DNA from: Marinilactibacillus sp042660675
GTDB lineage: Bacteria > Bacillota > Bacilli > Lactobacillales > Carnobacteriaceae_A
DNA: 64,000 bases
NCBI RefSeq assembly: GCF_042660675.1
Contig: NZ_JBHSUL010000034.1
Coordinates: 62,001-126,000, forward strand
Reading direction: 5' to 3'
This document shows positions 51,196 through 59,905 of the stretch, one piece after another (the stretch's first letter is position 1; every line of letters begins with the position of its first letter). Position numbers and translations under genes: made by a program. The notes under the pieces are model-generated. The model was given only the letters and a program-made list of their open reading frames with translations, did no database searches and was not told where the DNA came from.

Positions 51196-51807
51196 TTAAT
51201 TTTCATTTTCTAAAACATATCGTTTAGACTGTTTTTTATAAAGTCTGGTTCTTGATTTAACTAACCAAGGTTTAAGTTTTTGAAATGCCACGAAAAAGAT
51301 GATGCCTACAACTGGACCTTTAATTAAATTGAAAGGAACAATTGAGTAGACTAGATACTCTCTAATCGGTCCAACACTGAACCCCATGACAGCCATATAA
51401 GCAGGAATTAGGAATACCCAATTCAAAAGAGCCATAACGACACTTAATGATAATGTACTTGCTATAGTAGCTAATACTTTTTCTCTAGTTCGTAATCCCA
51501 TTTTCGTGATAATAAAGTATATGGGTAACGTATAAGCTAAAGAAGCGATAAACTGCGCTGAATCACCTATTGGTAAACCCATGTCTCCACCTTTTTGAAC
51601 GAAAGATAGTAAAGAACGAATAAAGGCAATGGTCATACCTCCTATAGGTCCATACATATACATTCCGAATAATACTGGGAGATCACTAAAATCAATCTTC
51701 AGAAAAGATGCTCCGGGTAAAATAGGAAACGAAAACATAGAAATGATCCATGCTAGTGAAGCTAATACTGCGATACCAACTACTTTTTGCGTTTTGTTGC
51801 TTGACAT
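51196..51807 (-). CDS. ribU: Riboflavin ECF transporter S component RibU
   Basis: Membrane substrate-binding subunit for riboflavin, used with a shared EcfAAT energising module not in this window. The 203 residues form about six helices; the family motif VVGIAVLASLAWIISMFSFPILPGASFLKIDFSDLPVLFGMYMYGPIGG and the KGGDMG segment are visible. An FMN riboswitch in the leader confirms the substrate. GGAGGATTTTCA ribosome site. Confidence 0.95.
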   Translation of the reverse strand: MSSNKTQKVVGIAVLASLAWIISMFSFPILPGASFLKIDFSDLPVLFGMYMYGPIGGMTIAFIRSLLSFVQKGGDMGLPIGDSAQFIASLAYTLPIYFIITKMGLRTREKVLATIASTLSLSVVMALLNWVFLIPAYMAVMGFSVGPIREYLVYSIVPFNLIKGPVVGIIFFVAFQKLKPWLVKSRTRLYKKQSKRYVLENEN

Positions 51808-51924
51808 TGAAAATCCTCCTAGAAGGATTCATCCTGGTTAGGGTATTGAACTTATTGATGCTTACCTCTATTTTGTTCCGACATTTCGAAGTGAGACTGG
51901 TCAGAGAATGCACTCTAGAAATGC

Positions 51925-51963
51925 AAAAACTCTGTTCAGTTCCACCTCAGGAAACGAACAGAG
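51925..51963 (-). terminator. Expression-platform terminator of the FMN riboswitch
   Basis: Minus strand stem CTCTGTTCGTTTCC / GGAACTGAACAGAG (one mismatch, one G-U), loop TGAGGT, then TTTTT. It lies between the riboswitch and ribU, consistent with transcription attenuation when FMN is abundant. Confidence 0.85.
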
Positions 51964-51996
51964 CTAAATAGACATAATGATTCAGTCAAAAAGCTC

Positions 51997-52113
51997 CATC
52001 TTCTTTATACCAGACTATACTGTCGGTACTGGAATTACACCAGTTCAGCAAAACAATTGTTTCGCTCGTGGACTTTACCACCGGTCGGGATTTACGCCCT
52101 GCCCCTGAAGATG
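51997..52113 (-). ncRNA. FMN riboswitch (RFN element)
   Basis: All conserved blocks are present on the minus strand: P1 CATCTTC / GAAGATG, AGGGGCAGGGCG, ATCCCGACCGGTGGT, AGTCCACGAGC, CTGGTGTAATTCCAG and ACCGACAGTATAGTCTGG. It binds FMN and controls ribU through the downstream terminator. Confidence 0.97.
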
Positions 52114-52154
52114 AATCATATTATTTTTTGCTTATTTTTAATAAGCACATTACT

Positions 52155-52182
52155 ATTATACAAAAATGTACAGAATTGTCAA
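52155..52182 (-). promoter_or_regulatory. Sigma-A promoter of riboswitch-ribU
   Basis: Minus strand: -35 TTGACA (52177-52182), 16-bp spacer, -10 TATAAT (52155-52160). Confidence 0.88.
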
Positions 52183-52191
52183 CAGCTCCGT

Positions 52192-54015
52192 TTAAAACGA
52201 ATCAAAAGTACTCGTAGAATTTTGATCAATAGGTAAATGTATGATGAAGGTTGAACCTTTACCAAGTGTAGATTCTACACTTAAGCGCCCTCCATGTGCT
52301 TCAATAATACTCTGCACAACAGATAACCCAATTCCTGTACCTGATGCATTATCTGAATAATTTTTTCTAGATTTGTCTGCTTTAAAGAATCGATCAAAGA
52401 TATATGGAACATCTTCTTTAGGGATACCCGTTCCTGTATCTCTAACTTCCATAATAACTTCTTCTAGATTTTCATCTTCAAATAACCTCAATGTAACCGT
52501 CTTGGCAGATTTATCCGTCATCCCGGTGTGTCTAATTGCATTATTAATTAGATTCACAAAAACTTGGTCCATCTTGTCTTTATCAATAGGTAATTCGATT
52601 ATTTTTTCTGGAACGTCTAATGCTAATTTTACGTCGACTTCTGAAGCCATTTTATTGAATCTAGAAACGAGTGTACTCAAGTAACGGTTCAAGTTTAGAG
52701 AATCTTTTTCAATCTCAATAAATCCAGCTTCCATTCTTGATAAATCAAGCATTTCATTAACCATTCGATTCATCCGTTGCGATTCATCACTGATAATTTG
52801 AGCCATTTCTTTCTTCTCATCAATTGTCTCAGCTATATCATCAATAATCGCTTCACTATAACCCTGAACCATCACTAAAGGCGTTCTAAGTTCATGCGAA
52901 ATATTATTGATAAAGTCAACGCGCATTTTATCTAATCTGTGTTCATGTGTCAGGTCCTTAGTGGAAACCAGAATGCCTCTAATTTCCAGAGTATCGTCTT
53001 CAATCAGAGGTAAGATCGTCACCTCATAATAAAATTCGACCATTTCAATATTGAACTGAGAAAATTTCTTTGTTTCAACAGCTTCTTTTAAGTTTAACTC
53101 TATATCAATATAGTCATCTTTCGTTGAAAAATCACCTTTTTCAACTTGATATTGCGTTAAGAATAAATCTCCAGCAGGATTGGAAAGAATCAGGCTCTGA
53201 TCGGAATCATAATATAAAATTCCTGTATCAATACTTGTCATGATATGAGATAAAAGTTCTTTTTCCTGCCTGACCACGGTTCTATTTGTTTCGAGAGAAT
53301 GCCCCATTTTATTCATTGCCATTGCAAGTTCAGATAAGTCATCTCTACCTGAGACCGGTAGTTGGTGGCTAAAGTCATCTCGTGCATAATCAAAGGCAAT
53401 ATTCGTCATGGCATTGATTGGTTCCGATATATGTCTACGTAAATATAAATAATAAGCGTAACTTAAAAATACGCTAAACAAAATAAGTAAACTTAACGCA
53501 TAGAAAACTGTGCGTTCAACTTCAGCGATAAAAGACAAATCTGCATATGCATAAAATGTCAATTGTTCACCTTGAAAATTAATATGTTTGACGTGAAAGA
53601 TATAGGGTATTTTACTTTCATATTCCGGATCTGAATCAGAACGAATCTGAGTTTCTTCACCAGACACGATCTTTTCAACTAAATTGGGATTGTTGATTAC
53701 TCTCTGATAAATATCATCAGAAAATTGGAGATCCCACTCTTCTTCGTTATAAACATCTTGACCCTCAGAACGAATTGCAAAATTGAGCTTCGCATGAATA
53801 ACATTAGCTTCCTGAAGATAAGTCATTATAAATTCAGGATTACTTTCAGAAAGGGTTTCTACGTTATGAATAAAGGATTCGTAGTCATTCAAATAGTTCT
53901 GCTTAATCTGTTGGGAATAGAATTGGGCATAAAATAAAGATGTGGCAACAAGAGATATAAGGATAAGTCCAGAAGTAATCAGCCAAACTCTTATCGCAAC
54001 GATATTCAGCTTCAT
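52192..54015 (-). CDS. resE: Sensor histidine kinase, ResE/SrrB-like
   Basis: A 607-residue membrane kinase: TM1 (about 9-30), extracellular domain (31-168), TM2 (169-192), HAMP (193-245), PAS (about 252-355), HisKA with His374 in FINNISHELRTP, and HATPase with N box VFVNLINNAIRHT, DTGTGIP and GTGIGLSVV. It follows its response regulator by ten bases. Gene order (scpAB, rluB, resDE) matches B. subtilis ResE, which senses low oxygen or redox state, but resABC are missing here, so its targets must differ. Confidence 0.85.
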   Translation of the reverse strand: MKLNIVAIRVWLITSGLILISLVATSLFYAQFYSQQIKQNYLNDYESFIHNVETLSESNPEFIMTYLQEANVIHAKLNFAIRSEGQDVYNEEEWDLQFSDDIYQRVINNPNLVEKIVSGEETQIRSDSDPEYESKIPYIFHVKHINFQGEQLTFYAYADLSFIAEVERTVFYALSLLILFSVFLSYAYYLYLRRHISEPINAMTNIAFDYARDDFSHQLPVSGRDDLSELAMAMNKMGHSLETNRTVVRQEKELLSHIMTSIDTGILYYDSDQSLILSNPAGDLFLTQYQVEKGDFSTKDDYIDIELNLKEAVETKKFSQFNIEMVEFYYEVTILPLIEDDTLEIRGILVSTKDLTHEHRLDKMRVDFINNISHELRTPLVMVQGYSEAIIDDIAETIDEKKEMAQIISDESQRMNRMVNEMLDLSRMEAGFIEIEKDSLNLNRYLSTLVSRFNKMASEVDVKLALDVPEKIIELPIDKDKMDQVFVNLINNAIRHTGMTDKSAKTVTLRLFEDENLEEVIMEVRDTGTGIPKEDVPYIFDRFFKADKSRKNYSDNASGTGIGLSVVQSIIEAHGGRLSVESTLGKGSTFIIHLPIDQNSTSTFDSF

Positions 54016-54024
54016 ACTTCTATC

Positions 54025-54786
54025 CTACTCCTCTTCTTCATGAGGGTATGAGTTCAGTTTATATCCAAGCCCCCATACAGTTTCAATCATTTTAGCAGCG
54101 GTTTGGGATTCTTTTTTTAATTTTTCACGCAAACGTTTCACGTGTGTATCGACTGTTCTTAAATCACCAAAGAATTCGTATTTCCAGACTTCTCTTAATA
54201 ATTGTTCTCTACCAAAAATCTGATCAGGAGAAGACATCAGATAGTGTAAAAGATCATATTCTTTCGGCGTCAGATTTACTGATCGGCCGTCAGCTGTTAC
54301 ACGTCTAGAATCGTTATCGATCTCAAGATGCGGTAAAGTCAATGTATCAGAGACATCGGCAGCTTTATTCATGCTTCCACTACCGGATTGAGTTCTCTTA
54401 AGAATCGCAGAAACTCTTAATACAATTTCTCTTGGACTGAAAGGTTTGACAATATAATCGTCGGCCCCGACTTCGAATCCCTGAATACGATTCAATTCTT
54501 CACCTTTTGCTGTAAGCATCATAATGGGTGTATCTTTTTCTTTTCGCAATTCTTCAGCAGCTTCGATTCCGTCCATTTCAGGCATCATAAGGTCTAAAAG
54601 AATTAAGTCGTAATCATTTTCTAGTGCTAATTGTAATGCGATTTTTCCGTTTTCAGCTTCGTCAATCTCATATTTGGCCTTTTCTAGATACATTCTCAAT
54701 AATCTACGAATACGATTTTCATCGTCAACCACCAATATTTTTTTCGCTTGCTGTTCTGTACTGCCTTGTAATTTTTCATCCGTCAC
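54025..54786 (-). CDS. resD: OmpR-type response regulator, ResD/SrrA-like
   Basis: A 253-residue regulator: receiver domain with acidic pair DD (21-22), phospho-Asp65 in LILLDLMMPEMDG, and the switch Thr/Lys in MMLTAKGEEL; then a winged-helix output domain (RVTADGRSVNLTPKEYDLLHYL, TVDTHVKRLREKLKKE). GTG start nine bases after AAGGAG. Coupled to the kinase gene. Possible promoter at 54821-54848. Confidence 0.87.
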   Translation of the reverse strand: MTDEKLQGSTEQQAKKILVVDDENRIRRLLRMYLEKAKYEIDEAENGKIALQLALENDYDLILLDLMMPEMDGIEAAEELRKEKDTPIMMLTAKGEELNRIQGFEVGADDYIVKPFSPREIVLRVSAILKRTQSGSGSMNKAADVSDTLTLPHLEIDNDSRRVTADGRSVNLTPKEYDLLHYLMSSPDQIFGREQLLREVWKYEFFGDLRTVDTHVKRLREKLKKESQTAAKMIETVWGLGYKLNSYPHEEEE

Positions 54787-54820
54787 GATTAGACACTCCT
54801 TAGCACGTGATACTATTGAC

Positions 54821-54848
54821 TTTATATTATAATACGTAACTAGTACAA
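54821..54848 (-). promoter_or_regulatory. Sigma-A promoter of resDE
   Basis: Minus strand: -35 TTGTAC (54843-54848), 16-bp spacer, -10 TATAAA (54821-54826). Confidence 0.6.
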
Positions 54849-54951
54849 TATTATATCCTACTCAAGTTTAATTATAACTAAGATAAGATGAATGCGCCAC
54901 TAATTCCAACTGGAATCGCTCTAGCCGATCTTATACGTCAAGAATCAATGA

Positions 54952-55677
54952 TTAAACTTCTTCATCCACTAGTTGTTTAAGCTTGTTGACCTCAAATTGT
55001 TTGAGTTCTCTCCATACACCAGACTGCATGCCTTCTACCGTTAAAAATCCATAGTGAGTTCTAGTCAATTTTTCTACTGGATGTTTAATTGCCTGCATCA
55101 TTTTCTTAACTTGATGATTTTTACCTTCATGAATGGTTAATTCAACAGTTGAGATATCTCTTTTTCTATCATAATCAATGATTCTTGCTTTCGCAGGAGC
55201 TGATTTCACCTTATCAAAAACAACACCTTTTTCAAGATGCATAACGTCTTCTCTTGTCATTCTTCCGTTTACTTTTGCGATGTACGTTTTTTCAACAGAA
55301 TATTTCGGGTGCATCAATTTGTTTGCTAATTCGCCATCATTGGTCAGTAACAATACACCTGTCGTATCGTAATCCAATCGTCCTACTGGATAAATTCGTT
55401 CTTCAACTTCTTGGAGTAATTGAACAACCGTATCTCTATTTTTTGGATCATCAACTGTTGATACGACCCCTCTAGGTTTGTTTAACAAGAAGTATACTGG
55501 TTTCTCTTTTTGAATCGGCACATCGTCTACAGAGATCGTATCATGTTTTTTCACTTGGTATCCAAGTTCCGTCATGACTTTTCCATTAACTTTTACGCGT
55601 CCTTCTTCAATCATACTTTCAGATTTTCTTCTTGATGCAATGCCCGCGTGAGCCATGACTTTCTGTAATCTATCCAT
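54952..55677 (-). CDS. rluB: 23S rRNA pseudouridine synthase B
   Basis: Modifies a 23S rRNA uridine. The 241-residue protein has an N-terminal S4 domain (RLQKVMAHAGIASRRKSESMIEEGRVKVNGKV) and the catalytic Asp in VGRLDYDTTGVLLLTNDGELANKLMHPK. It follows scpB, the Firmicutes order. No clear terminator separates it from resD. Confidence 0.94.
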   Translation of the reverse strand: MDRLQKVMAHAGIASRRKSESMIEEGRVKVNGKVMTELGYQVKKHDTISVDDVPIQKEKPVYFLLNKPRGVVSTVDDPKNRDTVVQLLQEVEERIYPVGRLDYDTTGVLLLTNDGELANKLMHPKYSVEKTYIAKVNGRMTREDVMHLEKGVVFDKVKSAPAKARIIDYDRKRDISTVELTIHEGKNHQVKKMMQAIKHPVEKLTRTHYGFLTVEGMQSGVWRELKQFEVNKLKQLVDEEV

Positions 55678-55697
55678 ATAACTCCTCCTTCTATTTT

Positions 55698-56261
55698 TTA
55701 TTCAAATGACTGCTGGAAACTTTCAAAAAATAAAGACGTTTCCTCAGTTTCTTCTTCCATTCTTAGCTCTGGTAATTCTGATAGAGTATTTAATCCAAAG
55801 TAATCTAGAAAATAATCCGTTGTACCATATAAAACGGGTCTTCCTGGCGCTTCAAGTCTTCCAACCTCTTGAATAAGATCACGCAATCTTAATTTATGGA
55901 GTGCTGTTGCAAGTTGCACACCTCTAATTTCTTCGATTTCCATTCTAGTAATGGGTTGTTTATATGCAATAATTGCTAGTGTTTCCAGTAAAGCCTTACT
56001 TAACTTCTGCATTAAGGGAGACTGAGCATAATTACTTACGACGCTAGAGTAGGTCTCTTTCGTAACAAGTCTATATTTATTGGCTGTTTCTATAATTGTC
56101 AAAGCACTCGTATCTCTAGAATTATAATCATTTAGCAATTTTTCGAGTGAAACAAGTACATGTTCTGTTGTAGCATTCGTGAGTTTAGCCATCTCCTTCA
56201 AAGTAAGCCCCTCATCTCCAGCCACAAATAACAGTGACTCATATACCGCCGTTTCGTTCAT
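55698..56261 (-). CDS. scpB: Segregation and condensation protein B
   Basis: Winged-helix partner of ScpA in the SMC condensin. 187 residues: YESLLFVAGDEGLTLKEMAKL, ALLETLAIIAYKQPITRMEIEEIRGVQL and the RPVLYGTTDYFLDYFGL block. The C-terminal acidic tail is common. It lies between scpA and rluB. Confidence 0.95.
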   Translation of the reverse strand: MNETAVYESLLFVAGDEGLTLKEMAKLTNATTEHVLVSLEKLLNDYNSRDTSALTIIETANKYRLVTKETYSSVVSNYAQSPLMQKLSKALLETLAIIAYKQPITRMEIEEIRGVQLATALHKLRLRDLIQEVGRLEAPGRPVLYGTTDYFLDYFGLNTLSELPELRMEEETEETSLFFESFQQSFE

Positions 56262-56288
56262 TTAATCCCCTCCCTCTCTACTAATAAT

Positions 56289-57035
56289 CTAACCGATATA
56301 AGATAACTCGATATCCGAGTAAGTTTCTTCTTGAGTAAAAGCTACTTTGTTTTCTTTAATGAGTTCAAGTAAAGCAAGAAACGTTACGACGATGTCTTTT
56401 CTAGAATAGTGGCTAAACAACTCCTGAAAAGCGACTTTTGTTCTGTATCGGCCTCTAAGTTCTGATTCAATCCATTCCATACGATCTGCTACTGTTATTT
56501 CCTCTGTTTCAATCGTAGTCAGTTCCGGTTCTCTTAATTCGCTTCTTTTCATCACTGTTTTAAAAGCATCAATCAAATCTTGCAATTGTATTTCACCGTT
56601 CTCTAGAGGAACATTTTTTTGAAATTCAGAAACATCCGCAGGTTCTTTGGTGAAAAAAACAGATCTTTCCAGTTGTTTCTGGTCAAGTTGATTAGCAGCA
56701 TTTTTAAATTTCCTATACTCAATCAACATATCCATCAATTCTTCTCTTGGATCTTCATGTTCAGGGATAAAGTCTTCTCCCTCTTCATCCCAGCTATCGT
56801 TACGTGGAACAAGTAACTGACTTTTGATAGACATCAGCGTAGCAGCCATTACTAAGTATTCTCCAGCAACATCTAATTGTAGACTTTTCATTGCGTGAAG
56901 ATAATCCATATACTGAGCCGTAATTCTGGCAATCGGAATATCGTAAATGTCGATCTCATATTTATTGATCAGATGTAAAAGAAGGTCTAAAGGCCCTTCA
57001 AATACATCTAAGTTCACTTCCCAATTTTCACTCAT
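56289..57035 (-). CDS. scpA: Segregation and condensation protein A
   Basis: Kleisin of the SMC complex, joining the SMC heads. 248 residues: NLDVFEGPLDLLLHLINKYEIDIYDIPIARITAQYMDYLHAM at the N-terminus and RKDIVVTFLALLELIKENKVAFTQE at the C-terminal winged helix. First of the scpA-scpB-rluB set, after ribT. Confidence 0.96.
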   Translation of the reverse strand: MSENWEVNLDVFEGPLDLLLHLINKYEIDIYDIPIARITAQYMDYLHAMKSLQLDVAGEYLVMAATLMSIKSQLLVPRNDSWDEEGEDFIPEHEDPREELMDMLIEYRKFKNAANQLDQKQLERSVFFTKEPADVSEFQKNVPLENGEIQLQDLIDAFKTVMKRSELREPELTTIETEEITVADRMEWIESELRGRYRTKVAFQELFSHYSRKDIVVTFLALLELIKENKVAFTQEETYSDIELSYIG

Positions 57036-57062
57036 ATCTATTTTCCTTTTAGTCGCTTTAAC

Positions 57063-57419
57063 TTAATCTTCAGTATGCCACTTTGTTATAAGAGAACTCG
57101 TTTCGATCGTTCCAACTAACTGTCTAGGTGAGAATTTTGCTGCTGCTGCGTCTAGTATCTGATGCGCTAGCCCTTCATCTCGGTACGATGGATTGATTGA
57201 AATATGTCTTACCAACACAAATTCATCTTCAACTTCAACACCGAGTACTCCGGCGAAGTCATTTGTCTCATCGCTTTTCCATAAATAAAGTTGACGATTG
57301 TCTTCTTGCTTATACCATTCCAATTCTTTTGTCAATCTCGTTGTTTCTTTAAGATCTGGCACATAAGATAATAGCCCCATAGTAATCTTATGGTAATCCG
57401 ATTTGTATTCCGTTAACAT
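57063..57419 (-). CDS. ribT: GNAT acetyltransferase-like protein RibT
   Basis: A 118-residue GNAT-fold protein: YHKITMGLLSYVP, WYKQEDNRQLYLWKSDE, GVLGVEVEDEFVLVRHISINPSYRDEGLAHQILDAAAAKF, where RDEGLA replaces the usual acetyl-CoA pyrophosphate loop. It matches B. subtilis RibT in sequence and position (just before scpA), though the ribDGEABH genes are absent. Function not established. Confidence 0.85.
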   Translation of the reverse strand: MLTEYKSDYHKITMGLLSYVPDLKETTRLTKELEWYKQEDNRQLYLWKSDETNDFAGVLGVEVEDEFVLVRHISINPSYRDEGLAHQILDAAAAKFSPRQLVGTIETSSLITKWHTED

Positions 57420-57440
57420 ACTCTACCTCCTCAAAGTGGT

Positions 57441-58781
57441 TTAGTATTTCGAGTCCACTGATTGCTCTAAGTTTAAAAAGTCTTCGTAGCGCTCTCTTCT
57501 GATTGCTAGGAAATCTTTACCATCTTCTACAAAAACAACAGCTGGTCTTGGTAGGCGGTTATAATTACTCGCCATTGAGTATCCGTAAGCTCCTGTACTC
57601 AAAACCGCTAGATAATCTCCTTGTTCCACCTCAGGTAACGATAGATCCCAAATCAGCATGTCTCCACTTTCGCAAGCTTTTCCTGCAATAGACACTTTTG
57701 TATAATACTGTGCGTAAACTTTGTTTGCCAATACACCAGTATATTTTGCATCATATAAAGCTGGTCGGATGTTGTCTGCCATTCCACCATCTACTGATAC
57801 ATATTTTCTAACTTCAGGAATCGTTTTTTGAGTACCTACAGTATAAAGTGTCGTTCCTGCTTCACCGACTATACTTCTCCCTGGTTCAACCCAGATTTCA
57901 GGCAACTCAAGACCAAGTTCTTTTGAATATTGTTTAACACTTCTCATTATACTGATAGCATAATCTTTGATGGGTAGAGGCGCATCTTCATTTGTGTACC
58001 GAATACCAAATCCACCGCCCACGTTCAATACTTTAAGATCAAAGTTAAAAAGATCTTGCCATTCTTTTGAATGTTGCATTAAACGCTCAATAACGGCTTC
58101 ATATCCTGTGGTTTCAAAAATCTGCGAACCAATGTGGGCGTGCAATCCAATAACATCAATATATTTCAGAGATTGAGCTTCTTTAACCGCTTCTTTTGCT
58201 TGACCAGAGGCTAAATCGAAACCAAACTTTGAATCCTCTTGTCCAGTTGTAATATATTCATGAGTGTGCGCTTCAATCCCTGGAGTGATTCGAATCAAGA
58301 CGTTTATTCTCTTTTGATGAAGCGTAGTGAGTTGATTGATCATATCCAACTCTGTAAAATTGTCCACAACGATACATCCAATGTCCGCATTTAAAGCTTC
58401 CACTAGTTCTTGATGAGATTTATTATTGCCATGAAAGTGAATCTTCTCTGAAGGAAATCCAGCTTTGACGGCTAGAAATAGTTCCCCTCCAGAGACAACA
58501 TCTAAAGAAACAGATTCTTTAGCTAACATCTGATAAAGCGCTAGTGAAGAAAATGCTTTACTAGCGTAAGCTACTTGTGTTTCTTTTTCATATGAAGAAA
58601 ATGCTTCTTTGAATTCATTTAGCCTCTCTTTAATGAGAGCCGTATCGTATACGTACAAAGGTGTTGAGTATTTTTCAGCTAAATATACGCTGTCTACACC
58701 ACCAATTTCCAGGTGATTTTTATCATTAATTGTTGTATTTCCTGAAAACTCAGGAAGCTGTTTATTCTTGAATTGATCCAT
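57441..58781 (-). CDS. lysA: Diaminopimelate decarboxylase
   Basis: PLP enzyme making lysine from meso-diaminopimelate. 446 residues: PLYVYDTALIKERL, VAYASKAFSS with the PLP Lys, SGGELFLAVKAG, GLHAHIGSQI, NVGGGFGIRY, EPGRSIVGEAG, GKACESGD and GAYGYSMASNYN. Ribosome site is weak (GGGAA). A good promoter lies at 58874-58902. Confidence 0.96.
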   Translation of the reverse strand: MDQFKNKQLPEFSGNTTINDKNHLEIGGVDSVYLAEKYSTPLYVYDTALIKERLNEFKEAFSSYEKETQVAYASKAFSSLALYQMLAKESVSLDVVSGGELFLAVKAGFPSEKIHFHGNNKSHQELVEALNADIGCIVVDNFTELDMINQLTTLHQKRINVLIRITPGIEAHTHEYITTGQEDSKFGFDLASGQAKEAVKEAQSLKYIDVIGLHAHIGSQIFETTGYEAVIERLMQHSKEWQDLFNFDLKVLNVGGGFGIRYTNEDAPLPIKDYAISIMRSVKQYSKELGLELPEIWVEPGRSIVGEAGTTLYTVGTQKTIPEVRKYVSVDGGMADNIRPALYDAKYTGVLANKVYAQYYTKVSIAGKACESGDMLIWDLSLPEVEQGDYLAVLSTGAYGYSMASNYNRLPRPAVVFVEDGKDFLAIRRERYEDFLNLEQSVDSKY

Positions 58782-58873
58782 TATTTGATTCCCACATTTC
58801 TTTAGTCTCTATTTCATATAAGGTATATTCTTAAAGATTTTCATTATCCGTTTATTTTTATATACTCATGACA

Positions 58874-58902
58874 ATAATACAGACATATACATCAAAAATC
58901 AA
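58874..58902 (-). promoter_or_regulatory. Sigma-A promoter of lysA
   Basis: Minus strand: -35 TTGATT (58897-58902), 17-bp spacer, -10 TATTAT (58874-58879). The roughly 90-base leader is too short for a lysine riboswitch. Confidence 0.72.
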
Positions 58903-58949
58903 ATTTACATTGAAGAATCAGTACCTTAGCGTTGCTCGTACTCGAAGAT

Positions 58950-58998
58950 AATAAAAGATAGATGAAGATGTTCCAGACACCTTCATCTATCTTTTATT
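58950..58998 (-). terminator. Terminator of punA
   Basis: Perfect 15-bp stem AAAAGATAGATGAAG / CTTCATCTATCTTTT with an inner TGT / ACA pair; T-rich on the minus strand side. Confidence 0.88.
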
Positions 58999-59020
58999 CT
59001 ATCTAGTCTCAGTTCAATGA

Positions 59021-59842
59021 TTAGACTTTAGCGACAAAATCTTTAACTAATGATTTAAAAGACTCTTTCACTCGTGTCGTCACTTCAACTACTTCATCGT
59101 GATTTAAATTACTTTGCATGCCTGCCGCATAATTTGTGATACAAGAAATTCCTGCAACTTTTAAGCCAGCATGTTTTGCAACAATGACTTCTGGCACAGT
59201 AGACATCCCTACAGCGTCGCCACCCATAGTACGAATCATGCGAATTTCAGCGGGTGTTTCGTATGTTGGTCCAGTTAAACCAAAGTAGACACCTTCTTTG
59301 ATTTCAAGTCCGTTACCTTGAGCACATTCACGAATGATCTGTTGATATCCTTTATCATAAGCTTCTGTCATATCTGTGAACCTCGGACCAACTTCAGGAT
59401 CGTTTTTACCCATTAAAGGATTAACGCCAGTGAAGTTCACGTGATCAGTAATAATCATCAAGTCTCCTGGATTAAACGATGTGTTTACACCACCTGCTGC
59501 ATTTGTTACCACTAATGTTTCGATTCCCAAAGCTTTCATTACTCGAACAGGGAACGTTACATCTTCTAGCGCATATCCTTCATAAAAGTGGAATCGCCCT
59601 TGCATAGCTAGAACCAATTTACCGCCAAGTTCTCCATATACAAGTTGTCCTGCGTGCCCTTCTACAGTAGACACTGGAAATCCAGGGATGTTTTCATAAG
59701 GTATTGCCACTGGATTTGTTGCTTCTTCAGCTAATTCGCCTAATCCTGAACCTAGAATCAGACCAACAACCGGCTTTTCAATTCCATTTTCTTTTAAATA
59801 GGCTGCTGCTTTATCGATACTTTCTAGATACTCTTTTTCCAT
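59021..59842 (-). CDS. punA: Purine-nucleoside phosphorylase
   Basis: Cleaves inosine and guanosine with phosphate. The 273-residue trimeric-type enzyme has VGLILGSGLGELAEEA, GRFHFYEGY, VTNAAGGVN, TGPTYETPAEIRMIRTMGGDAVGMSTVPEVIVAKH. I start at the ATG 59840-59842 (MEKEYLES) with AGGAGGAAG upstream; a farther in-frame start would add 16 residues without a ribosome site. Downstream of deoB in a xerD-deoB-punA run. Confidence 0.96.
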   Translation of the reverse strand: MEKEYLESIDKAAAYLKENGIEKPVVGLILGSGLGELAEEATNPVAIPYENIPGFPVSTVEGHAGQLVYGELGGKLVLAMQGRFHFYEGYALEDVTFPVRVMKALGIETLVVTNAAGGVNTSFNPGDLMIITDHVNFTGVNPLMGKNDPEVGPRFTDMTEAYDKGYQQIIRECAQGNGLEIKEGVYFGLTGPTYETPAEIRMIRTMGGDAVGMSTVPEVIVAKHAGLKVAGISCITNYAAGMQSNLNHDEVVEVTTRVKESFKSLVKDFVAKV

Positions 59843-59905
59843 TAAAACTTCCTCCTGGTAAATCAAATTTGTAAGAGGTGCTCCCTCCACTTAATTAGAT
59901 TGTTC

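Noticed and set aside
51692..51971. Short frames over the ribU leader and terminator
   Set aside because: They cover the riboswitch expression platform and the ribU 5' end; the RNA structure explains the region.
54880..54951. Terminator between rluB and resD
   Set aside because: A small TTCCA/TGGAA dyad is present but has no U tract on the minus strand.
58782..58902. Lysine riboswitch upstream of lysA
   Set aside because: The leader from the visible promoter is under 100 bases and lacks the large L-box structure.
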